Source of the DNA: RYN-133 sp963785425 | GTDB lineage: Bacteria; Actinomycetota; Actinomycetes; Mycobacteriales; Jatrophihabitantaceae | Assembly: GCA_963785425.1 (NCBI GenBank) | Contig: CAWAVG010000004.1 | Coordinates: 434,001-498,000 of the forward strand | Direction: 5' to 3' | Length of the DNA stretch: 64,000 nucleotides | In this document: piece after piece, positions 9,157-17,945 of the stretch | Layout: every line of letters starts with the position of its first letter | How positions within the stretch are numbered: the first letter of the stretch is position 1 | Translations under genes and position numbers: made by a program | The notes under the pieces: generated by a model | Seen by the model: the letters and a program-made list of their open reading frames with translations, nothing else | Database searches by the model: none | Told to the model about the DNA's origin: nothing

Positions 9157-12100
9157 ATGCTCTCGTTGCGGCTGGCGCTGCGTGCCCTGCGTTGGCGCGG
9201 CGCGGCGTCCGTGACAGTCTTCCTCGTGGCGCTCGTCGGCATCACCGCTGCGGCGGTCGGGCCGATCTATCTGCACGCCGTGGACGAGACGGTGCTCAGC
9301 CAACGGCTGCTCACCGCGCCGCAGACCCAACGCGATCTGCGCATCGATCGCAGCACCACCGCAGGCGTGACGGGAGTCGACTGGCACGTCGCGATGCTCG
9401 AGCTCGGTTCGCAAGCCGCCGACCCGCCCTACTTCGACCCACCGGTGTACTCCGAGCAGGCACCGATCGAGTGGAGCGGCCTGACCCGGTACGCCAGCGA
9501 GTTCGCCGCGCTCGACGGCCTGTGCCAGCACGTGCACGTGGTCGCGGGGGCGTGCGTGCCGGACGACAGCCGCAACGGCATCGTGGTCACCCAGCGCACG
9601 GCGAGCGGGCAGCACCTCCATGTGGGCCAGGTGCTCGAGCCGGAACCCACCGAGACCGAGGGACCGGTCGAGGTCCGGATCGTCGGCATCGTCGCGCCGA
9701 TCCGTCCCGATGGGGCGTACTGGGCGCCGTGGAACTACCTCAGCGCCGTCGACACGATCTTCGACACCCGCCTGCCGCAGCTCGACGCGTTCTTCGTCAG
9801 CCACCGCATGCTGTATTTCGTTGCAGCACGCCATCGCCGAGACGTTGACGGTGAACCTGCGGCTGCGAGTGAACAACGTCCATCTGGACGACCTGCCAGG
9901 CATCCGGGCACACATCGCCGAACTGCAGAACACGGCCGCGCACACGGCCACCGTGTCGTCACAGTCGATACCGACCGTCGCCAGCGGGTTGCCGGCGATC
10001 CTGAACGCGATGCAGAAGGAGATGTCGCTGGCGCGAACGCTGGTGATCCTCTCCACGACCCAGCTCGTCCTGCTCGCGATCGTGATCCTGTACGCGGTGG
10101 TGGCGGGCTCGGCGGCGGCGACCGGGCACGAGGTCGCGCTCGCGAAACTGCGCGGACGCCGCGCGCGCCAGGTGATCACGCAAGGCGTCGCCCAGCCCGT
10201 GCTGCTCGTCCTGCTCGCGGCACCGTGTGCCGCGCGTGCTGGCCTGGGTGATCGTCAAGGTGCTGGCGGGGCATCTGCTCGAGCGCTCCGCGAGCGTTGC
10301 CTTCCCCATCTCTGCCACCGAGGTCATCGTCGCGGCCACCGTCGCCAGCGCACTTGCCGCCGTCGTCGCTGCCCGGCGCATCATCGCGGCGCCGGTCGGT
10401 GCCCTGTTGCGCCGCAACAACGATCCGGCCGACAGCGGCATCGGCCTGGTGCTGGTCGACGCCGCGACCGTCGCCCTCGCAGTCGCGGGCGTCGTCGAAC
10501 TCGTGGCGACGGGTGCCACGAGTTCGGGGCGCACCAATCCACTCTCGGCGGTCGCGGCGATCATGCTCGGCGCCGCGATCGCGGTGCTCACGGTGCGCCT
10601 GCTGCCGTTCTTGGGACGAGCGCTGGTGCGGCGCACGCGCGAGTCCCCGCGGCTGGCCGGGTATCTCGCGGTGCGCCAGATCGTGCGGCGTCCGGCCGGG
10701 GCCCGGGTGATCGTCCTGATCGGCGTCGCACTGGCGCTGGCCAGCTTCGCGATCGTCAACTGGTCGGTCGCCGACTCCAACCGCGAGGGACGTGCCCTGG
10801 CCGAGGCGGGCGCCGACACCGTCCTCACCGTGCGCGCGGATCGCAACGTGCCCGACCTGCGGACAGCTGTCGACCATGCCGACCCGGGCGGACATTCGAT
10901 GGCGGCCGCCGTCGTCCGCGTCGACCGTGGCACCCCGTTGCTCGCCGTCGACACGAAACGGTTCAGCGGCGTCGCAGCGTGGCCCTCGAACAACGCGGGT
11001 GCGCAGCTGAACTCGATCCTGCCTCGTCTCCTCCCCACCGTCGCCCCGCCCGTCGCCGTCACCGGCGCCGCGCTGCGTCTGTCCGTCGACATCAAGGCGC
11101 TGCCCAGGCAGGGACCGGCCGAGCTGCTCACCGCATCGCTCACCGGACGAGATCACATCAACTCGACCTACGACTTCGGGCGGGTCCGGCCCGGCCGGCA
11201 CACCTATCGCGTCGACATCTCGACCCTGTGCAGACCACCGTGCCGGTTCACCGGGCTGGCGCTGAGCGACCGGCCCGGGTTGTCGCGGCACCCGACGCCG
11301 AACAACGCCGAGATCATCGGCGAGGTCTCCGCTGCGCAGTCCGCGTCGACGACGGCCACCTCGTGGCAGCCCGTCCCCGGATTCGACGTGCCGTCCCGAT
11401 GGCGCAGCGACGGCACGGGGTTCGTCCGGCTGCTCCCGGCCCACGACGCACTCGGCTTCACCCTGCAGAAGAGTTCGCAGGACGCCGCGTGGCCGGAGAT
11501 CATCTCGGCGGACACGCCGGCGCAACTGCCCGCGGTGGTCGCGTCCGGCACGGCGGGCACGTACCTCGGCCCGGCAATCCACGACATCACCTCGTTCGGT
11601 CTGGACGGTCGGTCGCTGTCGCTGGACGGGCAGATCACCGCAGTCAGCCTGCCCAGCCTCGACCGCACGGGCGTCATGGTCGACTTCGGAGCCGTCCTTG
11701 CGGCAACCCGTGGCGGCGTCTCGTCCTCGACCCGCCTCGAAGTGTTCCTCGCGCCGGGCGCCGCGCCGGACATGGCCGCACGACTGGCCCGGCAAGGCGT
11801 CCACGTCGTTTCCGTGGTTCACGCGGCGACATTTCGCGCGCGGCTCGACCACACCGGGCCCGCGTTCGCCGACGGGCTCTTCCTGATCGCCGCAGCCGCG
11901 GCAACCGCGTTGGCCATCGGCGCCACGGTGCTCGCCGGCGCGACCTCGGCACGGCGGCGTTCCTACGAGCTCGCCGCTCTCGAGGCGGCCGGCGTGCGAC
12001 CGCGCACACTGCGGCTCTCGGCGGCGGTCGAGCAGGGCATCCTGCTGGTCGCCGGATTGATCGTCGGGTTGGTCGCCGGCGTCGTCGGCGCCCGGCTCGC

Positions 12101-12287
12101 GTTGCCGAGCACCCCGGTGTTCGTCAACCCCGACTCGGGGCCGCCGGTCGAACACCAACTGCCGGTGGGCCTGCTCACGGTCCTGTCGGCGGCACTCGTC
12201 GTCGTGTTCGTCGCCACGAGCCTCGTGATCGCGCGATTCGTGTCGCGCCAGGCCGGCGTTGCAGGGTTGCGCGAGGCACAGCCATGA
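9157..12287 (+). CDS. FtsX-like ABC transporter permease, large (frameshifted twice)
   Basis: This permease of about 1040 residues is of the FtsX/MacB-like two-copy type. It has an N-terminal helix (SVTVFLVALVGITAAAVGPI), a long extracytoplasmic segment, a first helix cluster (LVILSTTQLVLLAIVILYAV), a second large extracytoplasmic domain, and a C-terminal helix cluster (VEQGILLVAGLIVGLVAGVV, LLTVLSAALVVVFVATSLVI). The frame shifts once near 9828 (after SHRMLYF, resuming LQHAIAETL) and again near 10222 (after LLAAP, resuming PRVLAWVIVKVLAG). Each shift fits one extra base. It overlaps the first ATPase by ATGA and probably forms an exporter or lipoprotein/lipid-extracting complex with the two ATPases. 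The substrate is unknown. Confidence 0.78.
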
Positions 12288-13120
12288 CGGGCGTCGCGAT
12301 CCGGTGTGAAGGCGTCGTCCACATCTACCCGGCCAACGGCAAGGACATGGACGACGTGGTCGCGCTGCGCGGGGTCGACCTCGAGGCCGATGCCGGCGAG
12401 TTCATGGCGCTGCTCGGTCCGTCCGGATCGGGCAAGTCGACGGTGCTCGGTCTGCTCGCAGGCGTGCTGCGTCCCTCGGCCGGACGGGTGCTCATCGGAG
12501 AGCACGACATCGGCCGGATGCCGCCGCGGGCCCTGGCCAGACTGCGCGGGTCGCTGGTGGGCACGGTGCTCCAGAACCCGGGCCGCAACCTGCTGCCGTA
12601 CGCCACGGTGCGGCAGAACGTGCGCTTCGCGGCATCGGCCAACCCCGCACCGGCCGAACCCGACGAACTGCTCGAACAACTCGGGCTCGCCCACCTCGAG
12701 GAGCGCGTCGCCGGGCGATTGTCGGGCGGCGAGCAGCAACGCGTCGCCATCGCCGCGGCGGTGTCAGGTGGCAGCAGCCTGCTGCTCGCCGACGAGCCCA
12801 CGAGTCAGATGGACGCCGCGGGACGCGAGGAGGTCGTCGACCTGTTGCATCAGGTCAACACCGACCTGGGCGTCACGGTCGTCGTCGTCACCCACGATCC
12901 GCACATCGCCGAGCGGGTGGGCCGCACGGTGACGATCCGTGACGGCCGGGTCGGGGCCGAGGGCCGGCACGGGCGCGACTTCGCCGTCGTCGGACGCGAC
13001 GGTTCGCTGCAGCTCCCGCCCGAGGTACGAGAGCACTTCCCGCCCGGCACGATGCTCGAGGTCACCCACGACGCCGACGGCATCCGGCTGCTGCGCCGCA
13101 CCGAGGACGGCACGCCATGA
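12284..13120 (+). CDS. ABC transporter ATP-binding protein with AbrB-like C-terminal tail
   Basis: A 278-residue ATPase. Walker A is LLGPSGSGKSTVLG, the signature LSGGEQQRVAIA and Walker B LLLADEPTSQMD; the switch His is in VVVVTHDP. Residues from about 231 (DFAVVGRDGSLQLPPEV, GTMLEVTHDADGIRLL) add a short beta-rich tail resembling a SpoVT/AbrB swapped-hairpin domain. This may serve dimerisation or regulation rather than DNA binding. Start ATG 12284 overlaps the permease stop, and its own stop overlaps the next ATPase start. Confidence 0.88.
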   Translation: MTGVAIRCEGVVHIYPANGKDMDDVVALRGVDLEADAGEFMALLGPSGSGKSTVLGLLAGVLRPSAGRVLIGEHDIGRMPPRALARLRGSLVGTVLQNPGRNLLPYATVRQNVRFAASANPAPAEPDELLEQLGLAHLEERVAGRLSGGEQQRVAIAAAVSGGSSLLLADEPTSQMDAAGREEVVDLLHQVNTDLGVTVVVVTHDPHIAERVGRTVTIRDGRVGAEGRHGRDFAVVGRDGSLQLPPEVREHFPPGTMLEVTHDADGIRLLRRTEDGTP

Positions 13121-13782
13121 CGTTGACCGCACGGGGGCTCACCTACCGGATCGGCGATCGCGCGATCGTCGATCGGATAGATCTGGACGCGCAAGCCGGA
13201 CGCATGTTGGCCGTGTGCGGCCCGTCCGGCGCGGGCAAGTCGACGCTGCTGACGATGCTCGGCGGGCTCATCGCGCCCGACAGCGGCGAGGTGAACCTGG
13301 CGGACGACGCGGTGCGGATGGGTGATTTCGCCATGCGCCGGCGCATCTCCGTCGTGCTTCAGGGGTACGGCCTGGTCACCGCTTTGACCGGCCGCGAGAA
13401 CATCGCCATCGTTCTGCAGGCGCGCGGCGCCGCCCGGGCGCAGGTGCGCGAGCGCACCGCCGAGGTGCTCGCCCAGGTCGGGCTCAGCGACGTCGCGGAC
13501 CACCTCATCGACGACATGTCCGGTGGTCAGCAACAGCGGGTGGCGGTCGCACGCGCCCTGGTCGGCGCGCCCGAGGTGCTGCTCGCCGACGAACCGACCG
13601 CCGAACTCGATGCCGAGAACCGCGTACGCATCGTCGCGCTGCTGGCCGAGCACGCGCGCTCCGGCGCGGTGGTCGTGATCGCTTCGCACGACCCGGACGT
13701 GGTGGCCGCGTGCGACGACGTGCTCGAACTCGACGGGGGCCGTGTCATAGGCGGTATGCCCGCGCGGCACCGCCGGGTCTGA
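13117..13782 (+). CDS. ABC transporter ATP-binding protein (second ATPase)
   Basis: A 221-residue LolD/MacB-type ATPase. It shows Walker A CGPSGAGKSTLLTML, a Q-loop in VVLQGYGLVTALTG, signature MSGGQQQRVAVARALVG, Walker B VLLADEPTAELD and switch VVIASHDPDVV. ATG 13117 overlaps the previous stop (ATGA), so permease and both ATPases are translationally coupled. One permease paired with two different ATPases suggests a heterodimeric nucleotide-binding pair. Confidence 0.9.
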   Translation: MTLTARGLTYRIGDRAIVDRIDLDAQAGRMLAVCGPSGAGKSTLLTMLGGLIAPDSGEVNLADDAVRMGDFAMRRRISVVLQGYGLVTALTGRENIAIVLQARGAARAQVRERTAEVLAQVGLSDVADHLIDDMSGGQQQRVAVARALVGAPEVLLADEPTAELDAENRVRIVALLAEHARSGAVVVIASHDPDVVAACDDVLELDGGRVIGGMPARHRRV

Positions 13783-13853
13783 TGGGCGGCAGGCCCTGCG
13801 TCTGCCAGTTCACAGTGCGGCGGTCACGGGCAGCACGGCGCGTGGGGGCGACG

Positions 13854-13859
13854 TACCGT
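13854..13859 (+). promoter_or_regulatory. TAnnnT -10-like box, likely leaderless start
   Basis: TACCGT, six bases, then ATG 13866. No ribosome-binding site lies between. Confidence 0.5.
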
Positions 13860-13865
13860 GGGTCC

Positions 13866-14915
13866 ATGTCCACCGCTGCTCCTCCCCTGGGTACGAAACC
13901 GAAGCGCGGGCCCGCGGCGTGGGCGGGCGCCTTCACCGGGTTCTACCCGGCCACCGCGAGCGACCTGACCGGGCTCGACCCGGTGGCCCGCTTCCTGTAC
14001 GCCGCCCGCAGCGTGATCCTCGTGATCTCGGCGCAGGCCGCAGGGATCGCCGGCCTGCTCGCCGCCACCGACCGGCGTTTCGAAGTCGTGCCGTTCGTGC
14101 TGGTGTTCCTCGGCTACGTGATCCTCCACGCGATCAGCAACCTGTCCAACGACTACTTCGGCTACCGCCGCGGCCACGACACCGAGGACTCGCCACGCCG
14201 CCGCTACACGCTGCACCCGGTGGCCAGCGGCGCGTTCACGATGCGATTCCTGGCGACCGGCCTGGCCGTGCTGGCCGCCGTCGCGGTGGCGATCGCCGCG
14301 TACTTCGTCGTGCTGCGCGGCTGGCCGGCGCTCGCACTGACCGCGGTCGGTGCCGTGCTGCTCTACGCATACGACGCGGCACCGCGCGCGCTCAAGGAGC
14401 TCGGCCTCGGCGAGCTCGCCGCGTTCGTGGTGTGGGGACCGCTGATGATCGGCGGCGGCTACTACGTCATCACCGGCCACTGGTCGGGCCTGGCGTTCCT
14501 GGCGTCCGTGCCCTACGGGCTCGGGGTGATGTCGATCCTGGTCGGCAAGCACATCGACCAGCGTGGGTTCGACATCTCGCAGTCCCAGAACACGCTGCCG
14601 GTCATCCTGGGTGAACGAGGCGCGCGGGCGTTGAACCAGACCTCGGTGCTCTTGATGTACGTGTTCGTCGTCGTGGGTGTGCTCACCGGAGCGCTGTCGC
14701 CGTTCGTCGCGGTCGTCGTGGTCGCCGTGCCCCGTGCCGTGCGCGCGCTGCGGGTCATGGCCGCGCCCGCACCGGCCGCGCCGCCGGAGGGCTACGTCGG
14801 CTGGCCGCTCTGGTACCACCGCGTATGCCTCGTCCACAACCGGGCGTTCGGGTGGTTGTTCCTGCTGGGCGCCGCCGTCGGCGCGATCTGGCCGGCAGCG
14901 TCCATCGGCCACTGA
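13866..14915 (+). CDS. UbiA-family prenyltransferase, MenA-like
   Basis: A 349-residue polytopic membrane protein of the UbiA superfamily. The first Asp-rich signature is SNDYFGYRRGHDTEDSPRR, which corresponds to the NDxxDxxxD metal-pyrophosphate site with the spacing of MenA-like members. The second Asp region is HIDQRGFDISQSQNTLPVIL. Eight or so helices are visible, ending in FGWLFLLGAAVGAIWPAA. Relatives transfer prenyl chains to aromatic acceptors such as dihydroxynaphthoate in menaquinone synthesis. No menaquinone genes are nearby, so the acceptor is uncertain. The gene ends just before a palindromic repeat and faces the KimA-like gene. Confidence 0.82.
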   Translation: MSTAAPPLGTKPKRGPAAWAGAFTGFYPATASDLTGLDPVARFLYAARSVILVISAQAAGIAGLLAATDRRFEVVPFVLVFLGYVILHAISNLSNDYFGYRRGHDTEDSPRRRYTLHPVASGAFTMRFLATGLAVLAAVAVAIAAYFVVLRGWPALALTAVGAVLLYAYDAAPRALKELGLGELAAFVVWGPLMIGGGYYVITGHWSGLAFLASVPYGLGVMSILVGKHIDQRGFDISQSQNTLPVILGERGARALNQTSVLLMYVFVVVGVLTGALSPFVAVVVVAVPRAVRALRVMAAPAPAAPPEGYVGWPLWYHRVCLVHNRAFGWLFLLGAAVGAIWPAASIGH

Positions 14916-14924
14916 GCCCCCTCC

Positions 14925-14990
14925 CGAGTGGTCACTTATGCGCCGGGTGGTCACTTATAGCTGACCACTCGCGCGATAAATGACCACTCG
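14925..14990. repeat. Palindromic dispersed repeat, copy 1
   Basis: The left arm 14925-14953 and right arm 14962-14990 are inverted with 23 of 29 positions matching, around an 8-base loop. The unit GAGTGGTCAcTTAT occurs twice in the left arm and in reverse in the right. It lies between two convergent genes, where it could also end transcription from both sides. A second copy is at 35965-36034. Confidence 0.8.
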
Positions 14991-15027
14991 CGGGGACGGG
15001 GGCCGGACGGGTCCGCGCTGCAGGACG

Positions 15028-17403
15028 TCAGCGGCAGGTGAGCAGTTCGTAGCGGGGATTGGCCAGCGCGAGGTGGCCTTTGTACTCGCCGACCCGCCCG
15101 CTGGCCCGCAGCACCGTGCCCGGTTCGATACCGGCGATGTCGGTCCGTCCGAAGAAGAGCAGCCGCACTCCCCCGGTCGTGTCGAACAGCTGCACCTCGA
15201 GCGAACGGCCGGCGGTCGTGCCGACCTGCACCGTCTTCACCCGTCCCTCCACTGTCACCTTCTGGCGCCACACCACGTCGCCGATGGGCGTCACGCCGTT
15301 CGCCGCCGGACGCGGCGCCGCCGGGCTGCGCGGCGCGCACTCGTCGCGCAATGCGGGTGCGCGTGCCGCCTCGTGCTGTCGCGCTTCCAGCCGTTCGACG
15401 ACCTCGTGCGGCAAGGTCGTGTCGAACGGGACGATCGTCGCGGCCACGTGCGGGATGCGGCCGACTGCCTCGGCGATGCGATCGGCCGTACGGTCGTGCA
15501 ACAGGCGCTGCGAGATGCGGCCGAAGGTGCGCCGCGGCAGCAGCAGGGTGACCTCGGCGTGGTCGGCGACGACGGTGTTCAACGAGAACTCGGCGGCGCG
15601 GTGCACCAGCCGGCGGTCCTCGCAGTCGACCATGACGAGCGGTACCCGGTCGCCGAGCTTGCGGGCGATCCAGCCCTTTCGGAGCGTGTCGGCCACCTGG
15701 TCGTCGAGCATGAAGTGCACCGCCTGCACGGACGTCGGCCGCAGGCTGCCGGCGTAACGCAGTGCACGCAACACGGCGAGGTCGAGCCGGTCGACCAGCA
15801 CGAGCACGGTGTGCCTCGGGTAGTGCGGCGCGTCGGCCTGGTCCTGCCGCACCCAGGTGACGAGATCGAGCGCTCGGGCCTCCGCGCGGTAACGCCGGTT
15901 GAGCCGCATCAGGATCAGCCACAGGATCGGGAACAGCACGACGACCAGCCACGCGCCCTGGGTGAACTTCACGACAGCGAAGATCACGACCACGATCGAC
16001 GACACGACGCCGGCGACGAGGCTGATCGCCGCACGCACACGCCATCGCTTCGGGCGGTGTGAGCGGTAGTACTGCGCCATGCCGTAGCCGGCCATCGAGA
16101 AGCCGGTGAAGACGCCGATCGCGTAGAACGGGATCAGCGCGTCGACGACGGTGCCGACCGCCATGATCAGCGCCAGGGCGGCGACCGTGAGCACGATGAT
16201 GCCGTTGCTGAACGCGAGCCGGTGCCCGCGGCGCGTCATCTGCCGCGGCAGGAACGAGTCCTCGGCGATGAAGCTGGCCAGGAACGGGAAGCCGGTGAAC
16301 GGCGTGTTGGCACCGGTGATCAGGATCAGCGCGGTCGCGAGCTGGACGAGGTAGAAGCCGACGTTGCCGTACCACGCGTGCCCGAAGACCGCGTGCGCCA
16401 CTTGGCCGATGACGGTCGGGGTGCCCCTGACGTACGGCGTCGCATGCGTCTCGAACGACAGGTACGAGATTCCCAGCACGAGCGTGCCGAGCATGACGCT
16501 CATAATCGTCAGCGTCTTGCGCGCGTTCGACCCCACCGGTTCCTTGATCGCGCTGACCCCGTTCGAGATCGCTTCGAGACCGGTCAGCGAAGCGCCTCCG
16601 TTGGCGAACGCCTTCAGCAGCACGTAGATAGCCGCGCCCGTGAAGATCGCATGCCCCTGGTCATGGACGCCGATCATGCCGTGGACGTGCGGAAGCCTCG
16701 GCAGATCGCCGAAGACCGACCTCAGCACGCCGATCACAACCACGAGTCCGGCGGTAGTGACGAAGAGGTAGGTCGGCAGGGCGAAGGCCTTGCCTGCCTC
16801 GCGGACCCCGCGCAGGTTGCCGAAGGCGAGGATCAGCACGATGACGACCGTGAGCGGCTCGCTGATCGTGTGCAACGCCGGGACGAGAGTCACGAGCGCG
16901 GCCGTGCCAGCGGCAGATTGCACGGCAACGGTGACGATGTAGTCGATCAGCAATGCCACCGAGGCGATCTGTGCGACCTTGGGTCCGAAGTTCTCGCGGG
17001 CGACCACGTACGAACCGCCGGCCTTCGTGTAGATCGTCACCACCTGCCGGTAGAGGGCAGTCATGACCAGCAGCACGGCCAGCACGATGAAGGTCATCGG
17101 CAGTACCAGGTGGAAACCTGCCAACCCGAACGCCGGCAGCAGGAAGATCAGCATCTCCTCCGTGCCGTAGGCCGAGGACGAGATGCAGTCGCTGGACAGC
17201 ACGCCCAGCGCGGCCTTCTTCGACAGCCGCTCCTCGTGCAGCTGCCCGGTCACCAGCGGTTTGCCGAGTACGGCGCGCTTGATGCGATACCCGAGCCGCT
17301 CCGGGACATCGACCGCCAGGGCCGCCGGACTCTTGGTCGGCGTCTCCGTCGGCGTCTCCGTCGGCGTTGCCTGCGGTGTTCTCGCCGCCGCGGTCGCAGT
17401 CAC
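15028..17403 (-). CDS. APC-superfamily permease, KimA-like potassium importer candidate with OB-fold-like tail
   Basis: This 791-residue permease has the KimA/YdaO-type opening ALGVLSSDCISSSAYGTEEM followed by about 12 helices, for example GGSYVVARENFGPKVAQIAS, KAFANGGASLTGLEAISNGV and LITGANTPFTGFPFLASFI. A cytoplasmic stretch follows (about 540-700). Residues 702-791 (VVWRQKVTVEGRVKTVQV, LEVQLFDTTGGVRLLFFGR, GRVGEYKGHLALANPRYELL) look like an OB-fold. KimA proteins are proton-coupled K+ importers inhibited by c-di-AMP, and the adjacent divergent kdp operon supports a potassium role. GTG 17403 is chosen because it overlaps the stop of a 58-aa upstream ORF as GTGA. The N-terminus has a PTET repeat encoded by two 12-bp units at 17341-17364. 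An amino-acid substrate remains possible. Confidence 0.78.
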   Translation of the reverse strand: MTATAAARTPQATPTETPTETPTKSPAALAVDVPERLGYRIKRAVLGKPLVTGQLHEERLSKKAALGVLSSDCISSSAYGTEEMLIFLLPAFGLAGFHLVLPMTFIVLAVLLVMTALYRQVVTIYTKAGGSYVVARENFGPKVAQIASVALLIDYIVTVAVQSAAGTAALVTLVPALHTISEPLTVVIVLILAFGNLRGVREAGKAFALPTYLFVTTAGLVVVIGVLRSVFGDLPRLPHVHGMIGVHDQGHAIFTGAAIYVLLKAFANGGASLTGLEAISNGVSAIKEPVGSNARKTLTIMSVMLGTLVLGISYLSFETHATPYVRGTPTVIGQVAHAVFGHAWYGNVGFYLVQLATALILITGANTPFTGFPFLASFIAEDSFLPRQMTRRGHRLAFSNGIIVLTVAALALIMAVGTVVDALIPFYAIGVFTGFSMAGYGMAQYYRSHRPKRWRVRAAISLVAGVVSSIVVVIFAVVKFTQGAWLVVVLFPILWLILMRLNRRYRAEARALDLVTWVRQDQADAPHYPRHTVLVLVDRLDLAVLRALRYAGSLRPTSVQAVHFMLDDQVADTLRKGWIARKLGDRVPLVMVDCEDRRLVHRAAEFSLNTVVADHAEVTLLLPRRTFGRISQRLLHDRTADRIAEAVGRIPHVAATIVPFDTTLPHEVVERLEARQHEAARAPALRDECAPRSPAAPRPAANGVTPIGDVVWRQKVTVEGRVKTVQVGTTAGRSLEVQLFDTTGGVRLLFFGRTDIAGIEPGTVLRASGRVGEYKGHLALANPRYELLTCR

Positions 17404-17576
17404 CGAACGTGGCGCGAGCGCCGACCGGGCTGGCCGTGCCTGTCGACGAAGGCGAGCGCCTCGACGACAAGGGTCCAAGCCGCGGCCATGATGGCCAACG
17501 CCAGCAGGAAATTGACGAACTCCACCAGCCGATCGAACCGTGTCACGAGGGCTTCCGCGGCAGTCCGAACCGTCAT
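17400..17576 (-). CDS. Small membrane protein coupled to the KimA-like permease
   Basis: A 58-residue ORF from ATG 17576: MTVRTAAEALVTRFDRLVEF, then a hydrophobic helix (FLLALAIMAAAWTLVVEALA, about residues 23-42), then a basic tail. The stop overlaps the GTG of the permease (GTGA), indicating translational coupling. No family is recognised. Position and single helix suggest an accessory subunit, by analogy with KdpF next to KdpA, but this is inference. Confidence 0.6.
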   Translation of the reverse strand: MTVRTAAEALVTRFDRLVEFVNFLLALAIMAAAWTLVVEALAFVDRHGQPGRRSRHVR

Positions 17577-17726
17577 TCACGCGATGCTCACGCAATCCTC
17601 GCGGTGGTCGATTTCGAATCATCCGCGGTGCGGGCAGAGCGTGAGCGGATCGCGAGCGAGTCGTGAGGACGCGGCTTGAGCCTGGTCCTGCCGGGTCCAT
17701 GGAGGTGTTCACTTCACAGCGCCTGC

Positions 17727-17759
17727 CGTCACGGCGGGCCGGCGCGGGACGCCGTTACG
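17727..17759 (+). promoter_or_regulatory. Hairpin in the kdp leader
   Basis: Arms CGTCACGGCG (17727-17736) and CGCCGTTACG (17750-17759) pair at 9 of 10 positions around a 13-base loop. The hairpin ends 7 bases before the GGAG ribosome site of the first kdp ORF, so it could affect translation. Function is unproven. Confidence 0.3.
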
Positions 17760-17775
17760 TCCCTACGGAGCTGCA

Positions 17776-17859
17776 GTGAGTGACGCCTGGTTCGTCGTCC
17801 TGACGCTGGTCATCTTCGGCCTGCTGGCGCTGATCGCGAAGGGCATGGAGCGGCTGTGA
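17776..17859 (+). CDS. 27-residue membrane peptide upstream of kdpF
   Basis: GTG 17776, preceded by GGAG at 17767-17770, encodes a single-helix peptide: SDAWFVVLTLVIFGLLALIA, then KGMERL. The stop overlaps the kdpF start (GTG at 17856 inside CTGTGAA). Similar peptides with a terminal K/R-G-x-E-R-L motif appear upstream of kdpF in other actinobacteria, to my knowledge as unnamed proteins. It may be an extra small Kdp subunit. Confidence 0.65.
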   Translation: MSDAWFVVLTLVIFGLLALIAKGMERL

Positions 17860-17945
17860 ACGGGACGAATCTCGTCGGACTGATCCTGTCCGTCCTCGTG
17901 ACCATCTTCCTGGTCGTCGCACTGATCTTCCCCGAGAAGTTCTGA
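17856..17945 (+). CDS. kdpF: K+-transporting ATPase subunit KdpF
   Basis: A 29-residue single-helix peptide (NGTNLVGLILSVLVTIFLVV, then ALIFPEKF). The terminal LIFPE(K/R)F is the actinobacterial KdpF hallmark. KdpF stabilises the KdpABC complex in the membrane. It overlaps the upstream 27-aa ORF and the kdpA ATG (TGATG). Confidence 0.9.
   Translation: MNGTNLVGLILSVLVTIFLVVALIFPEKF

Noticed and set aside
17577..17775. A c-di-AMP (ydaO) riboswitch in the divergent kdp/KimA-like control region
   Set aside because: I could not find the conserved core of that riboswitch on either strand. A covariance-model search would be decisive.
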